DNA of 64,000 bases from contig NADL03000114.1 in NCBI GenBank assembly GCA_002205965.3, forward strand, positions 186,001 to 250,000, written 5' to 3'. The notes beneath the pieces are model-generated. The model saw only the letters and a list, made by a program, of their open reading frames with translations. It was not told the origin of the DNA and ran no database searches. The position numbers and the translations under genes were made by a program. Source of the stretch: Kappaphycus alvarezii (lineage: Eukaryota; Rhodophyta; Florideophyceae; Gigartinales; Solieriaceae). Below are positions 11,890 through 23,000 of the stretch, in pieces; position 1 is the first letter of the stretch, and each line of letters opens with the position of its first letter.

Positions 11890-12340
11890 GTCATTCGACT
11901 CGCCGAGCAACGACGATAACCTACAGCCACGAACAGGATCGTTCGTTTGAAAGAAGCTGGTAGTCCGTGGTTATCAGAAGCTGATAAAGAAAGCGGGAAG
12001 AGCTGGACGTCAGACAAAGGGGAAAGCTGCTTCGTCATACAACGAGAAAAATGTCCGAAAAAGCTCGAGCCACGTTAGTTTCCGATTAAAACGCCGAGCG
12101 ATATTGGCTTTTCATGCGGGCTATCAATTTGGGATTCGACTCAACAAGAATCATCATGTAATACACGCTTTACTTTGAAGGATTGGATAAGAAAGGCATT
12201 AAATACTTCCTTTTCTATTTGTAAAACGTCGCCAAACAAGATACTGAAGGATAACAAAAGCCCGTACTTCATCCTACCTTCATGGGGGTGCTTTCCGCTT
12301 TTACTTCGAAAAGTTCACAGCAGGAGGTAATCTAACAGAT
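11890..12340. other. No clear gene; possible transposase or gag leader remnant
   Basis: A plus-strand stretch near 11,950-12,170 reads as a basic, Ser/Lys-rich peptide (RLKRRAILAFHAGYQFGI) that loosely resembles the N-terminal helices of some transposases. The evidence is too weak for an assignment. The remainder leads into the gag fragment. Confidence 0.3.
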
Positions 12341-12928
12341 GAAGGAAAAGATTACGACAAAGTTAAAGCCGAAAGTGGATCTGATAACGGTCATAGGAAG
12401 AGCAGTCGGTCTACAGATAACCGATGTCAGCAGCATACTTGACCTCATCAAGAAGGCCGATAGTCTCTATAACGAAGCGAAGTTTTCAGAACAGGAAAAG
12501 TAATTCTTCCTTCCGAAGGCAGTTGGAAGGTACGGAGAGCTGCAAACTCCAACATGCGTTCGCGGGCCGACCTTCTTGAGGATTTTAAGAAAGTACTCGT
12601 TGAGTATCATGAATCCGCGCGTCGGTTTAGTAGCCAGGAACATGTGGGAGCAGGTCACGTACGTGTTGGGTTTGAAGAAGGGGTGAAGCGTGCAGAAGTA
12701 GAACCGATGAGTGAAAAGAGTATGGAGTCCAAAATGGACTCAATTACCAAGCAACTTTCGGAGATGCATCTCAAGATGAAAAAGATTAGGCAGGGTAAGG
12801 AAGAGACAGAGAAAGGACTGGGACTGAGAACCAGACCCGATGTTTGTGGGTACTGCGGAATGCAGGGGCATGACGAGGATGACTGCTGGAAAAAAAATTG
12901 CGAAACACTTCTGCCGCGCGTCTAAGAA
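12340..12928 (+). mobile_element. Isolated gag fragment of an LTR retrotransposon (fossil)
   Basis: A Lys/Glu-rich frame ends in a CCHC zinc knuckle, CGYCGMQGHDEDDC, near 12,843-12,885. This is the nucleic-acid-binding motif of retrotransposon Gag. I find no protease, integrase or RT downstream and no LTRs, so this is a broken and partial copy. The family is probably Ty3/gypsy, but the zinc knuckle alone does not decide it. It looks old, with a few breaks. Confidence 0.65.
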
Positions 12929-12929
12929 G

Positions 12930-14540
12930 GATTTCCCTCCATCATGGGTTGCGCTGCCCTTTCTTTTTTTATGTGTTCCCTCCGTTGAGCCCAGTCATAC
13001 TTTGGTATTTAAAATTAACGAATCAACGCTACTGACGCACTCGGTGATCTCTCTACCAATTACCGCGAGCTGAGTTTTATTTCACAATGTACAAGGTGTT
13101 TATTTGTATCGCATTATTGAAATTGGCGGAAAGCAGAGAAGTCAGGCAGTAATATTACCTCATGAACCTTCCACCACAAGGCTATATTTGGAGCATTTGC
13201 TCGGCTTGGAGCATTCAAATTAACACCACCGTATTGTATCGGTACGAAAGTCAAGGAAACTAATCAATCGTTGTGGCCATATGACCAAGCAAGGGGCTCA
13301 GATCTTTATTCTCTACATAATATAATTCCTATCAATCTTGGACAATACCATACAGTACTGTGATCCGAAAATTCGCACTGCCTATCCTCCGTAACCAAGA
13401 ATGCTGCTGTCATCCGACGCAGAGGCAAGAATTATAGAGCTTTTAATCAATGCTCCAAAGTACGGTTTTGCCGTAGACAAGCCAGCGTTTGTTAGGGCTA
13501 CAGGGGCTGTTGTCAGCCGGGAGGGCGCCCGTTTGGAAACGACGACCCATGAAATGAATGGGCACAATATTTTCATGCACGACATCGATAAATTACATAC
13601 CGCAGCCACGAAAAAAGGAGCTGGCAAAAATAGACCCTAGAAATACAAAAACTTTAGGAATGTAATGACAGTACTGGAATTTTTGTTAAAAAACCTGTTA
13701 TAAAATAGGGTCCGATATTGGACTGTAATTTGGTTGAAACCAATGTGAGTGGGGAGTTTGGAATGAAAACCAAATTGTATTCTGATGCTACTGGGAACAA
13801 TGGAGGGTTTCGTTTGTTGATGAGGAAGGGGACCGGGAAGCAGCTGACAGCTGCCATTATTTCATCAGCTTTTTGAGACATTTTGCCTCTTTTTTTACAT
13901 TTGAAGGGAAGGATGAGATATAAAATTGGTTCAAACATCTGATTGACGATATTTAAAATGTGAATCTGGTGCACCAACGTGGTTTACACAAGAGGGGTGG
14001 TTTAGCGGGAAAAGCTTAACTTTTGGAACGGGAAAGATTCCATTGAGTCGCCTATCATTTCACTTGTCCTCGATTTCATCCATCGTCACACATTCGAAAT
14101 AGTCCGATCAGAAAAACCCCCTTCTGCTGTTAGATGGGCACAAGTCTCGCTGTGGGTGGAAATGGCTGGCAAACCCAACTTGTGCCAACGTGGAGGTCTT
14201 GCAACTCCCTACAAATACGATAAACTTCTTACAAACACGTGACAACAGCATAAAAAAGACTTTTCTCACCCCAGTCTATAAAACTCGAGACTGGGTATCG
14301 CAGAATGTCGACTGGACTCTTCTAGTATGCCTATAGAGATTATTCTTGAGATATCTCGATGTCGCTCTTTGACGAAGACATTTGTTCATAAGGCCATTCA
14401 AATCGTGCATTTGAGGCCTCTTGAAAACTTTTTTTTGTATAATTTGAATAGATGCTGTGCAAAATGCCATGCAGTGTTGAAAAAAACTCGAATCTTCTTG
14501 CAATCCGAGATGTACGGGACGCTTTCTTTTCTAATGAACA
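12930..14540. other. No gene recognised
   Basis: A 79-codon plus-strand frame at 13,401-13,640 (start MLLSSDAEARIIELL) has the look of a degenerate helix-turn-helix segment of a pogo-like transposase, but this is a guess. Another open stretch at 13,730-13,880 has no recognisable motif. The remainder is AT-rich and featureless. Confidence 0.35.
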
Positions 14541-14544
14541 GAGC

Positions 14545-15629
14545 TCAGTCTTGTACGATCGAATCAAAGCTGCAATTCAGAAAAGTGTAGTATTGTGATA
14601 TTCCGCAGGTTGGGTAGCCGGGAGTACCATGGTGGCGGCGCTCTAGGGAGGTTTTGTAAGCCGGGGGCTCGGGTGTAATGATCCAGCAGGGATGAGGACG
14701 TTCATTGCTGGTCGTCCAGGTGGGCATGCCATGTGTAGGTTTTGGAGTGCAACCGGAAATTACTGTAAGAATCTGGCGTGCGGTAAGAACCTTGATGGAG
14801 ATGTCGCCTGAAATCGTTGGGAGGGAGGGAAAACGACAAGGTATCGTGCAGTGTGTGAAAGTGATGCCGGATAGATGAATTGGTGTACTGTGTGACAGTA
14901 TGGAAATGCTGAGCAGTGGGGAGAAAAAGGCTTTTTGTACAGAGATGTACCTGTACTGAGGTGTCAGTTGGCGGTGCAATTGAGGTGAGGTGGCAGCGGT
15001 GAGATGAAGTGAACATTGTTTTTTACGTACAGGGAGAGTAGCGGAACTGTAAACATTTGCACTGAAAACGATTCCATAAAACGTGTCCATTTCGTCCTAG
15101 CGTGTCTCCAACAGCCACCAGCCACCAGGCCAAGCCAAGCCAAGCCAGGCCAAGCCAAGCCAAACAAGTGCAGTTGCACCCCCCCAACCCACATCAAGTC
15201 AGCCTACGACAACGGCTACAGCGCACCTGCGAGTTGCAAAGCGCAGTCCTCAAGCGACTCCGACTGATAGCCCCCCGACCAAAAACCCGCCAGCGGCACA
15301 AAACCTGCGCCGGCCATTACGTGCCTCTGTTCTGGAGAAGCGGAGGTCACATTGTCGGAGTGTGCGAGTCTGCAAGGAAAAGAACCTGCGCCTTGCACGT
15401 GGGGAACGGAAGGGGGACGGGGAAGGGGAGGACGCCACGGAGGGTGGCGTGGCAGATGCAGCCGAGGATTTGATTGAGGCGACGGGTGCCGCAGACGGCG
15501 CTTGGACAGACGATGCCAAAGGGACGGAGTCTGGATTTGGCGGGGCGGGTGGTTTGGAAGAGGGCGTGGGAGGGGGTGGAGGGGTGGAGGAGGGGGTGGA
15601 GGGAGGTTGTTGTGTTGGAGGGGGTTGGG

Positions 15630-15662
<33 letters not shown>

Positions 15663-15853
15663 GGGAGGAGGAAGAGGAGGAAGAGGAAGAGAGGGGTGGG
15701 GTGAGTGGAGTGCATGATTTGTTGGTTGAGATGTTGCGATGGGGAGGGAGGGCAGAAAGGCGCAGGTGGTCGATGGTTTATGTAGAGGTGGGTGGGTAGG
15801 CCAGTTGTCCATCGAGGCTGTGCTGTGCTGTGCTGTATTGTATTGTATGTCAT
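14545..15853 (-). other. Overlapping minus-strand open frames, function unknown
   Basis: Several frames of 90-198 codons overlap on the minus strand (14,545-15,090; 15,216-15,812; 15,347-15,853). One includes a hydrophobic stretch (LFLFLLFLLPTLTLTL) that resembles a signal peptide, but its Thr-Leu part is the translation of a hexanucleotide microsatellite. No domain is recognised. The 15,120-15,170 segment is a simple repeat of ccaagccaag. A real gene cannot be excluded, but base skew explains most of the openness. Confidence 0.25.
15629..15692. repeat. Microsatellites: (GGTGAG)n followed by (GGA)n-rich tract
   Basis: About 5.5 perfect hexamers of GGTGAG run from 15,629 to 15,662, directly followed by a GGA/AGA-rich tract to about 15,692. 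The hexamer is not a usual telomere unit. Confidence 0.8.
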
Positions 15854-16729
15854 TGTCCTCCCTTGTTGTTTGTATTTTACTTTACCGTTCCGGTAACAAA
15901 TAGAAAACTCTAGCTAGTCAGTCTACCTCTCGACACACTGCCCAATTCCATCGCTCGACAGAAAAAAAAAGAGTCACCTTTGCCCAATCACAACGCATTG
16001 CATGTCAAAATTCATTCCGATACCCAAACGTTTTTGCCTTGAACCATTCCATCCTCTACCACCACACCACAGCAGGACACATGCCAACCTGTTGCAACAA
16101 CATCACCCAATCCAATACCAAAACCTCAAAAAAAATCCCAGCAAACACAAAAATCTTCCCAACCCCATTTCTACCATCCCTGACGTCACAATCCCCCAAC
16201 TCTTCCCATCTTTTTGATGACGCACCACCTTTACCTCCCCACTCCAACCAACATCCCACCACACCCTTGCATCCGCCCTTCCCACCCCACACTGCAATCC
16301 ACAAAACAACAAAACCTACCCGAATTCCGCCCTATTCACCCTGTACCTCCCACCCACAATATACTCTACCTACTGTACCACCGCCCTCGCCCTCCTCACC
16401 TCGCCTACCACATCTGCTTCATATACCGACGTCCTACGTCCCACACCTAACCACCCCCGCAACAAACACCGGCGTACACTAGTGCGCACCCGCCCTCACG
16501 GCCCGATGTTTCAACCGCCGTTTCCAGCTTCAAACCCACGAATGCGTCAACGTTTGCAACCTTTCAACAGTGTATCACCGCCTGTGCTGGGTCCCGACTC
16601 ATCCAGTCTTTGTATCCACTCTTGGTGCGTCACACCCCGCCGCATTTGCGGCGCTGACCGATCCCCATGCATCTCGCCATGTACGGCCCTGGAGATTCTC
16701 GTCCGCATCCGTCCTTATTCAAACATTAC
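15854..16729. other. No gene recognised; C/A-rich DNA
   Basis: The plus strand is C/A-rich with few G, giving Pro/His/Thr-rich open frames (16,002-16,482) without motifs. A poly-A run lies at about 15,962-15,971. The pogo element begins at 16,730. Confidence 0.45.
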
Positions 16730-17099
16730 AGTGCTTTCTCGACAACTGCACATTGGTCAAACTCCACCAACTTTGATCCACCCTCCTCGTACCCCCCCCC
16801 CAAATGTAACTAATTTTAATGATTGGTGCAAATCTGCTTCAGTGCACCACGATTTGACTGTCAGCGCCTTTTGTTCTTGCGCAAATTTTTGTGCCAGCGT
16901 TCAAACGGGGTAAAAGCCACCACCAGGTCCAATGACAGTGCTCTCTTTTTTAACATGCTGCACAACCATGACAAGTTTCATTTCATATTGTTTGAGGCAA
17001 AGTGCGAGGGTGCTTCCATACAACCCCCCACGTTCCCAAACATCTCCAACACTGCTTCATCAACCATCAAATGCATCAACATGACAAATGTCCCCCTCA

Positions 17100-18673
17100 A
17101 CTATCCATAGAAGCGCCACATCGTTGCGACGCTGAGAGACGGCCCTTGGTACTGGAGCCTGCAACTGCGGAGAATTTAGCCAACTGGGTGCACGAGACGT
17201 TTCACCTCCACAAAAGCCGAACCGATCTACAGTCACACGCATCCTTCGCATTCCACCCCCCGCCACTCCACAAAAATTCACCGGCAACGACCTGACATGA
17301 AGGTGCGAGCTAGAAAAGGGACAAGTCACGCACTCGAAAAGCCCTTTAATCAATGCGTTTGTTGACATGTACAGAAGCCGTGTTAACATTTCTCATTTCT
17401 TGATTCAACGAAAAGCACTTCGTCTGCAGCATAAATGCAATGAACAGGTGACAGAGGATCGTCGAGTGGACTTGAAGTTTTCTGATGGATGGGTATCGAA
17501 CTTTCAGCGCCGTTGGAATCTTCGAAACGCAAGGTCACACGGAGAGGATGAAGATGCCGGTGACAACGCAGCAGCTCTTGCTCTTCCTTTATGAAGAGAA
17601 AATCTCTCCTCGTATTCGAGGAAAGACAGGTTCATTGCAGATGAATGCGGTTTAAACTACAGTATGCCATCGGACAAAACTGTAACACATCAGCCTCTCC
17701 CAGGGCGCAAGAAGGCGAAAGAGAGATTAACAGTTCTCTTTTGCTGTATTGCGGATAAATCTGAGAAGATTGAGCCGATTTATCGGCACTGCTATTCGAT
17801 CACGTGCATGCAAGAAGAAGGGCAGTCGATAACTTGGGATTGATCACCACCACAATAAAAGGCATGGATGACGTGTGAGTTGTTCTTTAACTGGTTGCGA
17901 CGGTTCAACGCATACATTTCAGCTACACCATGCAGGAAAGAAATCCTTCTCATCGACAACTATAGCGCCATGGAAGTGTTTCCAACATTCCAGATTTGTC
18001 TAATGTTAAGGTGGAGTTTATACCTCCGAACACCACTTCCAAAATCTAGCCGTTGGACGCTTGCATCATCGCGGCCATGAAACTTCGTTATCGTTCATTT
18101 CAGATGGAGAGTGCTCTGGACCTGCTTGATGAAAACGTTCGTACAATATACAACGTGGACATCCTGTCCGCTATGCAAACGGCTAAGATGCAGTGGAAAG
18201 AGCTAGAGGCGGCCATCATAAGCAATTGTTGGAAGCACACAAAACTGGAATATGACCAAACAAGTATGGACGGCAACGTTCTACGTGCCGATGAGCAACG
18301 TGCAAAGAACGCAATGGAGACTTTAATTCCAGATCATTCGCGAATGTCGGTAGCTGCGCTCCTGAATATGCCAGGGGAGGAGGTCCACACTCAAATATTT
18401 TTGCTCGAAACGGTGTTTGATCAAATGGTAGACGAGCACATTAACGGCGACAGTAGCGATGAGGAAGAACCGATTGAATCTCCACAGGTACCTCCCCGCA
18501 AAGAGACTCTACGTGCAATTGCAATGGTCAAGAGGTATGCTGTAGCGCGAGGCAGTCTGTCCGCACCCCTGCACAGGGCGCTCTGTTCCCTTCAGAGCGA
18601 GATTCGCGAGGAGATCTGCGGTTCCCGTAGACAGCTGAGGCTGGATGAGATGATGGGAGGTGATGGGAGTTAA
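17100..18673 (+). pseudogene. pogo/Tigger transposase (CENP-B-type DNA binding plus DDE), broken
   Basis: The intact enzyme would bind the inverted repeats and cut and paste the element. Near 17,150-17,240 a first helix-turn-helix can be read (LANWVHETF, then STVTRIL in another frame). A second, CENP-B-like HTH follows at 17,367-17,560 (IQRKALRL, FSDGWVSNFQRRW, ending ARSHGE). The DDE core has ADECGLNYSMP (first D, about 17,640), RKKAKERLTVLFC (about 17,710), NKKAWMTCELFF, LLIDNYSA (second D, about 17,955) and PLDACIIAAMK (third D, about 18,052). The C-terminal part is open at 18,053-18,673. Frameshifts near 17,220, 17,340, 17,590 and 17,810 and others around 17,990-18,050 make it non-functional. 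The Met at 18,053 is internal and not a start. Confidence 0.85.
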
Positions 18674-18732
18674 ATCAAATGAATCGTACGACACTTGTAG
18701 TCATACAGTCTTTATAATTGCACCAATACATT

Positions 18733-18770
18733 AATTGCACCAAGTGGAGGTCCACCTCCTCGGTGCAATT
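18733..18770. repeat. Imperfect hairpin inside the pogo right end
   Basis: The arms aattgcacc and ggtgcaatt enclose a second inverted pair, ggaggt and acctcc, around a 2-base loop. A third aattgcacc-like word lies just upstream at about 18,716. Repeated subterminal words of this kind often serve as transposase-binding sites, but that role is inferred. Confidence 0.6.
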
Positions 18771-18988
18771 ATCGAGCAACCACTGTACCCTGCGGTGATT
18801 CTTTCGTGCAACGCACCACGTTTTACGGCTAATCTTACACCAGCCTTTTCAGACAGTCCCGCCGGACTATATCCTTTTATCAGAAGCTCCGATTCACAGC
18901 ACTGCCCCTCCCCCGTCTCGGCAAATAGGCGTCCCGCATCTCTTACCAGCAAAACGTCCCAAGTCCCCCCGCTTGTAGCAACTGACGA

Positions 18989-21900
18989 TTGGGGGGGCTT
19001 CAAGTCGTTTGCATAATAACCCCTATCGTCAGCAAATTAGCGGGGCAGTTTTCGGAATTGTGTTTATTCGTGAAGAAGCAGTTTGAGAATGGAGGACATG
19101 CCGCTATGGTCGATGAAGACTTTAGTTGCAGCTTCTGTGGGCAAAGGGTCCACCGTGCCACGCAGTGCCCACAGAACCCCCACAGGCACACTCGATGCTC
19201 GTTCTGTGAGAAGAGGGTCACTCAGCGGCGACGTGCTGTTCCAACAGACAGCAAGATGGTGGTCGTGTTCGGATTACCGGAGCAAGCTCAGAGTCGAAAG
19301 AAGAACAAAAACTGAGGGAAAAGAATGACGACGAGCCCTTAGTCGTCGTCCAGGAGGCGCACAAGGGCGACGTGGTGGCCGCGGAAAAGAGAAGCGTCGA
19401 CGGCCATGCCCTTCCGAATCAACGTAAGGACGATGTCATGGACATCGACGCGCTGATGAATAAGGACCCTCTCGTTCGCCTGCCGATGGTAGTGTCGGAG
19501 CCAATGAAGAAGAAATCTAAGGGATGGAAGACCAGGAAGGCATCGAGAGCCCTTCAAGACCACGTAGGGAAGTATAATGTGGTCGAGGAACTTGCCTCAG
19601 CCTCGTCGAGAATAAACTTCGGGCAGCTTCTCCGCGATGACGTAGATATGGCAAGGAAGCAGTTGAAGCATTTGGTTTCCAAGACGGTCACAGTGACCCA
19701 TGCGTCCGTGAAAAGTCACCCCGAAGTGTCTCGTCGGTTGAAGGGAGTCGCAATAAAGGCTATATGGAACGGAGACGCACGCCCTGTTGGACACGGGGGC
19801 CGTTCCAAACCTGATGTTCTGGGACTTTTGCGAGAGACAAGCACACGCTCCGATGGCTACAGATCGTCGGGTTAAGGTCGTCAATGGAACGGTGGCTGAA
19901 GTTATTGGGTGTGTGCAGAAGGTTCCAGTCTCCTTTGGAACCTGGTGGTGACTCTGGGCTTCTTGTGGCACGGAACGCGCCATTTGACACCATATTGTCA
20001 GCCCTGCGCTCGAATCTATGCAGGCAAATTTGGATTACGGAAGGCAGCAGGTCACTCTGGTTGTTGGAAGGAAGAAGGCTCTTTTTCCGGTACTAGGTAA
20101 GCCCCCAGTGATTGATTGGATGCCGACTGACGGTGAGGATTTCACATCCCCTGGAGAATCGGATATAGAGCAGTTCCCTGCTTTTTCCTCTTCAGAGTCG
20201 GGCGGCAGCGAAGGTGGATCGGACACCGAGCAAGAATTGGTGCTGGCGATCTTAAACGAGGAACCATATGAGCCGACCTAGAGGGCGTGGCGCTGGAGGA
20301 GGGGCCCACTGAGGAAGATGAGAAAGCGGATCACTCCGCAGTTCTCGTCTCGAAGGTGAAACAACTCAAGGAGGAGGACCAGGAAGAGCTTGTGAATGCG
20401 CTCAAGGAGACGGACATGATAGCGTGGGATATACATGATTTGGAGCCGGCTCGGGTGCCGGTGGTGCACTCTTTCGAGTTGATATATGACACTCCTATAC
20501 AATCGAAGGCCCGCTGAATGCCGCTGAAGCATAAAAAAGTAGTGAGGAAAGAGGTGGATGAGTTATTGGGAGCTGGGATTATCACGCCGTAGAGGTCCGC
20601 CTGGTACTTTCCGGTGGTGATCGCCACGAAGAAAGACGGAAGGCGCCGTTTTTGCGTCGATTAACGTCAGTTGAACTGGATGATGAAGCCAGACCGCTGG
20701 CTGCTACCGAAGATCGAGGAGCTGTTCGACGATCTGTCTGGCTCGAAGGTCTTCACAAAATTGGATACGTATACCGGATATTGGCAGGTAAGGATGGCCG
20801 AAAGTTACAAGGAGAACACCGCGTTCGTTTCTGGGTACGGAACGTACAAGTTTGAGGTTATTTCGTTCGGATTAATGAACGCACCTGCAACATTCCAACA
20901 AATGATGGATGAAGTTCTCAGAGGTCTACCCTTTGCCATGGTTTACGTAGACGACGTGGTCATCTTCTCTCAGACGATGGAAGAACACGTAGGTCATTGT
21001 CAGGAGGCCTTCAAAGTGATTCAAGAGGCGAGACTGAAGCTCAAGGCAACAAAGTGCTGTTTCCCGCACTCGGAGGTCAAGTGGCTTGGCATGTGGTTAA
21101 CGAGCCGGCATAAAGGTCGACAACGACAAGATAAAGGATATAGTACAGTCCCCGAGCCTAGGAATGTGACCGAACTGAGGAGCTTTCTAGGGTTGGCGGG
21201 GTACTCTGGACGCTTTATTCGAAACTTTGCCGATATTTTGCAGTGCTGCATGCGGCAACCTCCGTTAAGAAGGAATTTGAGTGGACCACGGGAATGTAGG
21301 AGGCCTTTGAGTACTTGAAAGAGAAGCTGACTACGCCTACAGTCCTCTCATTCCCGGATTTCGACTCTCCTTTCGTGGTGGAGACGGATGCTTCGTCGAC
21401 CCCTCTAGGAGTGGTTCTCTCTCAGAAGAAAGAAGATGGAAAGGTGCACCCAGTTCAGTTTGCATCTCGGACAATGACGGAGTAGAAACGTCGGTGCACT
21501 ACGAGCGAACGGGAAGTACTTGCTGTATTGTTCGCTCTCAAGAAATTTCGTGTGTATCTGTTTTCTGATACACCGTTTGTGGTATATACGCACTACCAGG
21601 CCCTCAGACGGCTTTCAAGAAGGACATACATGGAAGGTTGGCGAGGTGGATGGATTTGATGGCCTGAGTACGACTTTGAAATTAAGTAGAGGCCTGGAAA
21701 GACCAATGTTGCGTCTGATTATCTCTCGCGAAGACCCGCTGTAGAGATTGAAGACACGATAGAAGAAAACGACACGAAGGGCCTAGCGGCGATGATGCAT
21801 GGGAAGAATCTAAACTGTCTGGACTGGAGCCAGACCTTCAGAACATCACGAGGTTTCTTGCCAGGGAACGGGTTCAGGAAACGGATCAGAAGAAGAAAAC

Positions 21901-23000
21901 CGCCATTCAGAGGAAAGCAAAGAGATATATTATTGGAATGACACTCTGTTCCGACGGGAGAAGGACGTATTGGGCGTTTTCCCGCCGATCGGGAAGCATG
22001 CAAAAATATTAAGAACGTTCCGCAATGATATCGGTCATTGGGATGATGGTTCTACAAAAAGGTTCGTAAGGGATAAGTTTGGGTGGCCGTGGATGTATCA
22101 GGACGTGACGGAGCACGTCAAGGCATGCGCGGCTGCCAACACGCTCAAAGACTACCGACTTATCATACAAGACTTAGAGCACCCCTTACCGGGTTGTTCC
22201 AAACGTTTTCAGTAGACTTCGCGGGCCCTTTCAAGCCATATTGGAAGGGAAAGAGGTTTTGATCTAATTTTGGTGGAACACATGACAGGCTGGCCTACAG
22301 CTTGGGCAATAAGAACTCCACCTCCAATTTCGTCACCAAATTCGTCGAGAAGGAAATATTCGAGCCGTTGGGCCCCCGAGGAGGATAGTTTCGGACAACG
22401 CCACGGCTTTTATGGCAGCTTCTCTCCAGGATTTTATGAAGAAGCACTGGATAGATTGGAAGGCTGTCCTCCCGTAGCCTAGATGGCAAATGGAAGGGCC
22501 GAGAATATGGTGGGGACCATAAAGCACGCAATCAAGAGGTCAGTCGTGCAGAATAGAGGCGATTGGGAGGAGGCTATACCGAAGGTCTTGTACGGCTATC
22601 GCCAAAGTGATCGGGGGAACGTCAACTCGCCGTTGCGGTTAATATATGAGTCGAGCCAAGGATGATGGAAAGCGACGCAGTAGCCCTTCTGGGCTAGGCC
22701 AACACAAGTCACCGCCTCGTCGAGATGTTGGGGGAAGATAGCGAAGAGCTGCTGTAGTGGAATGGTCGCGCGCTCCGCGAAAGGCGAAGTAGGAGGCTAA
22801 ATGTTTCGAGGTTGGGGATGAAGTGCTGGTGGCGCATGGGACGACGTTCGGTAGGGCCCGGAAATGGCCGGCATTTGAGTCGTTCTACTATGGACCGTGC
22901 CTGGTGATCAAGGCTGATCAACCGCGTTATGGGCTGGTATCCTGAACGTGTCACGTGACCAGAAAGCCCATACGCGTGCGGCGACTGGTTAGGTATACAA
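18989..23000 (+). mobile_element. Ty3/gypsy LTR retrotransposon (fossil)
   Basis: The parts come in Ty3/gypsy order on the plus strand. Gag has zinc knuckles (CSFCGQRVHRATQC, about 19,125-19,170). A protease-like stretch with an Asp-Thr-Gly box follows near 19,790. Reverse transcriptase has VYVDDVV (about 20,945), RNase H has ETDASSTPLG (about 21,385), and integrase with its zinc-binding and catalytic segments spans about 21,960-22,665. The tail resembles an integrase C-terminal domain to about 22,980. RT, then RNase H, then integrase separates it from Ty1/copia. It is clearly broken, with well over ten breaks, and looks old. I could not define LTRs. The 5' side abuts the pogo element region. 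Confidence 0.9.

Larger units (their letters stand above)
16730..18785 (+). mobile_element. pogo/Tigger-type DNA transposon with both ends
   Basis: The element is 2,056 bp. Its ends form a terminal inverted repeat of about 23 bp (16,730-16,752 and 18,763-18,785) that matches at 19 positions and begins CAGTG on each strand. It is flanked by the dinucleotide TA on both sides (16,728-16,729 and 18,786-18,787), the target duplication expected of the pogo branch of Tc1/mariner. Just inside the right end is a long imperfect hairpin (about 18,733-18,770) made of aattgcacc and ggtgcaatt arms. It carries one broken transposase gene on the plus strand. No other pogo copy is visible in the window. Confidence 0.85.

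Noticed and set aside
15629-15662. Telomeric repeat tract
   Set aside because: GGTGAG is not a usual telomere unit, the tract is about 34 bp and it is followed by ordinary sequence and other repeats.
15216-15812. His/Pro-rich 198-codon minus-strand frame as a cell-wall protein
   Set aside because: The His-Pro run is one phase of the GGTGAG microsatellite, and base skew removes stops in all phases. No domain is present.
18053-18673. Independent gene starting at 18,053
   Set aside because: The start Met does not begin a separate protein: the sequence continues the pogo DDE domain, and the residue just after the Met is the third catalytic Asp.
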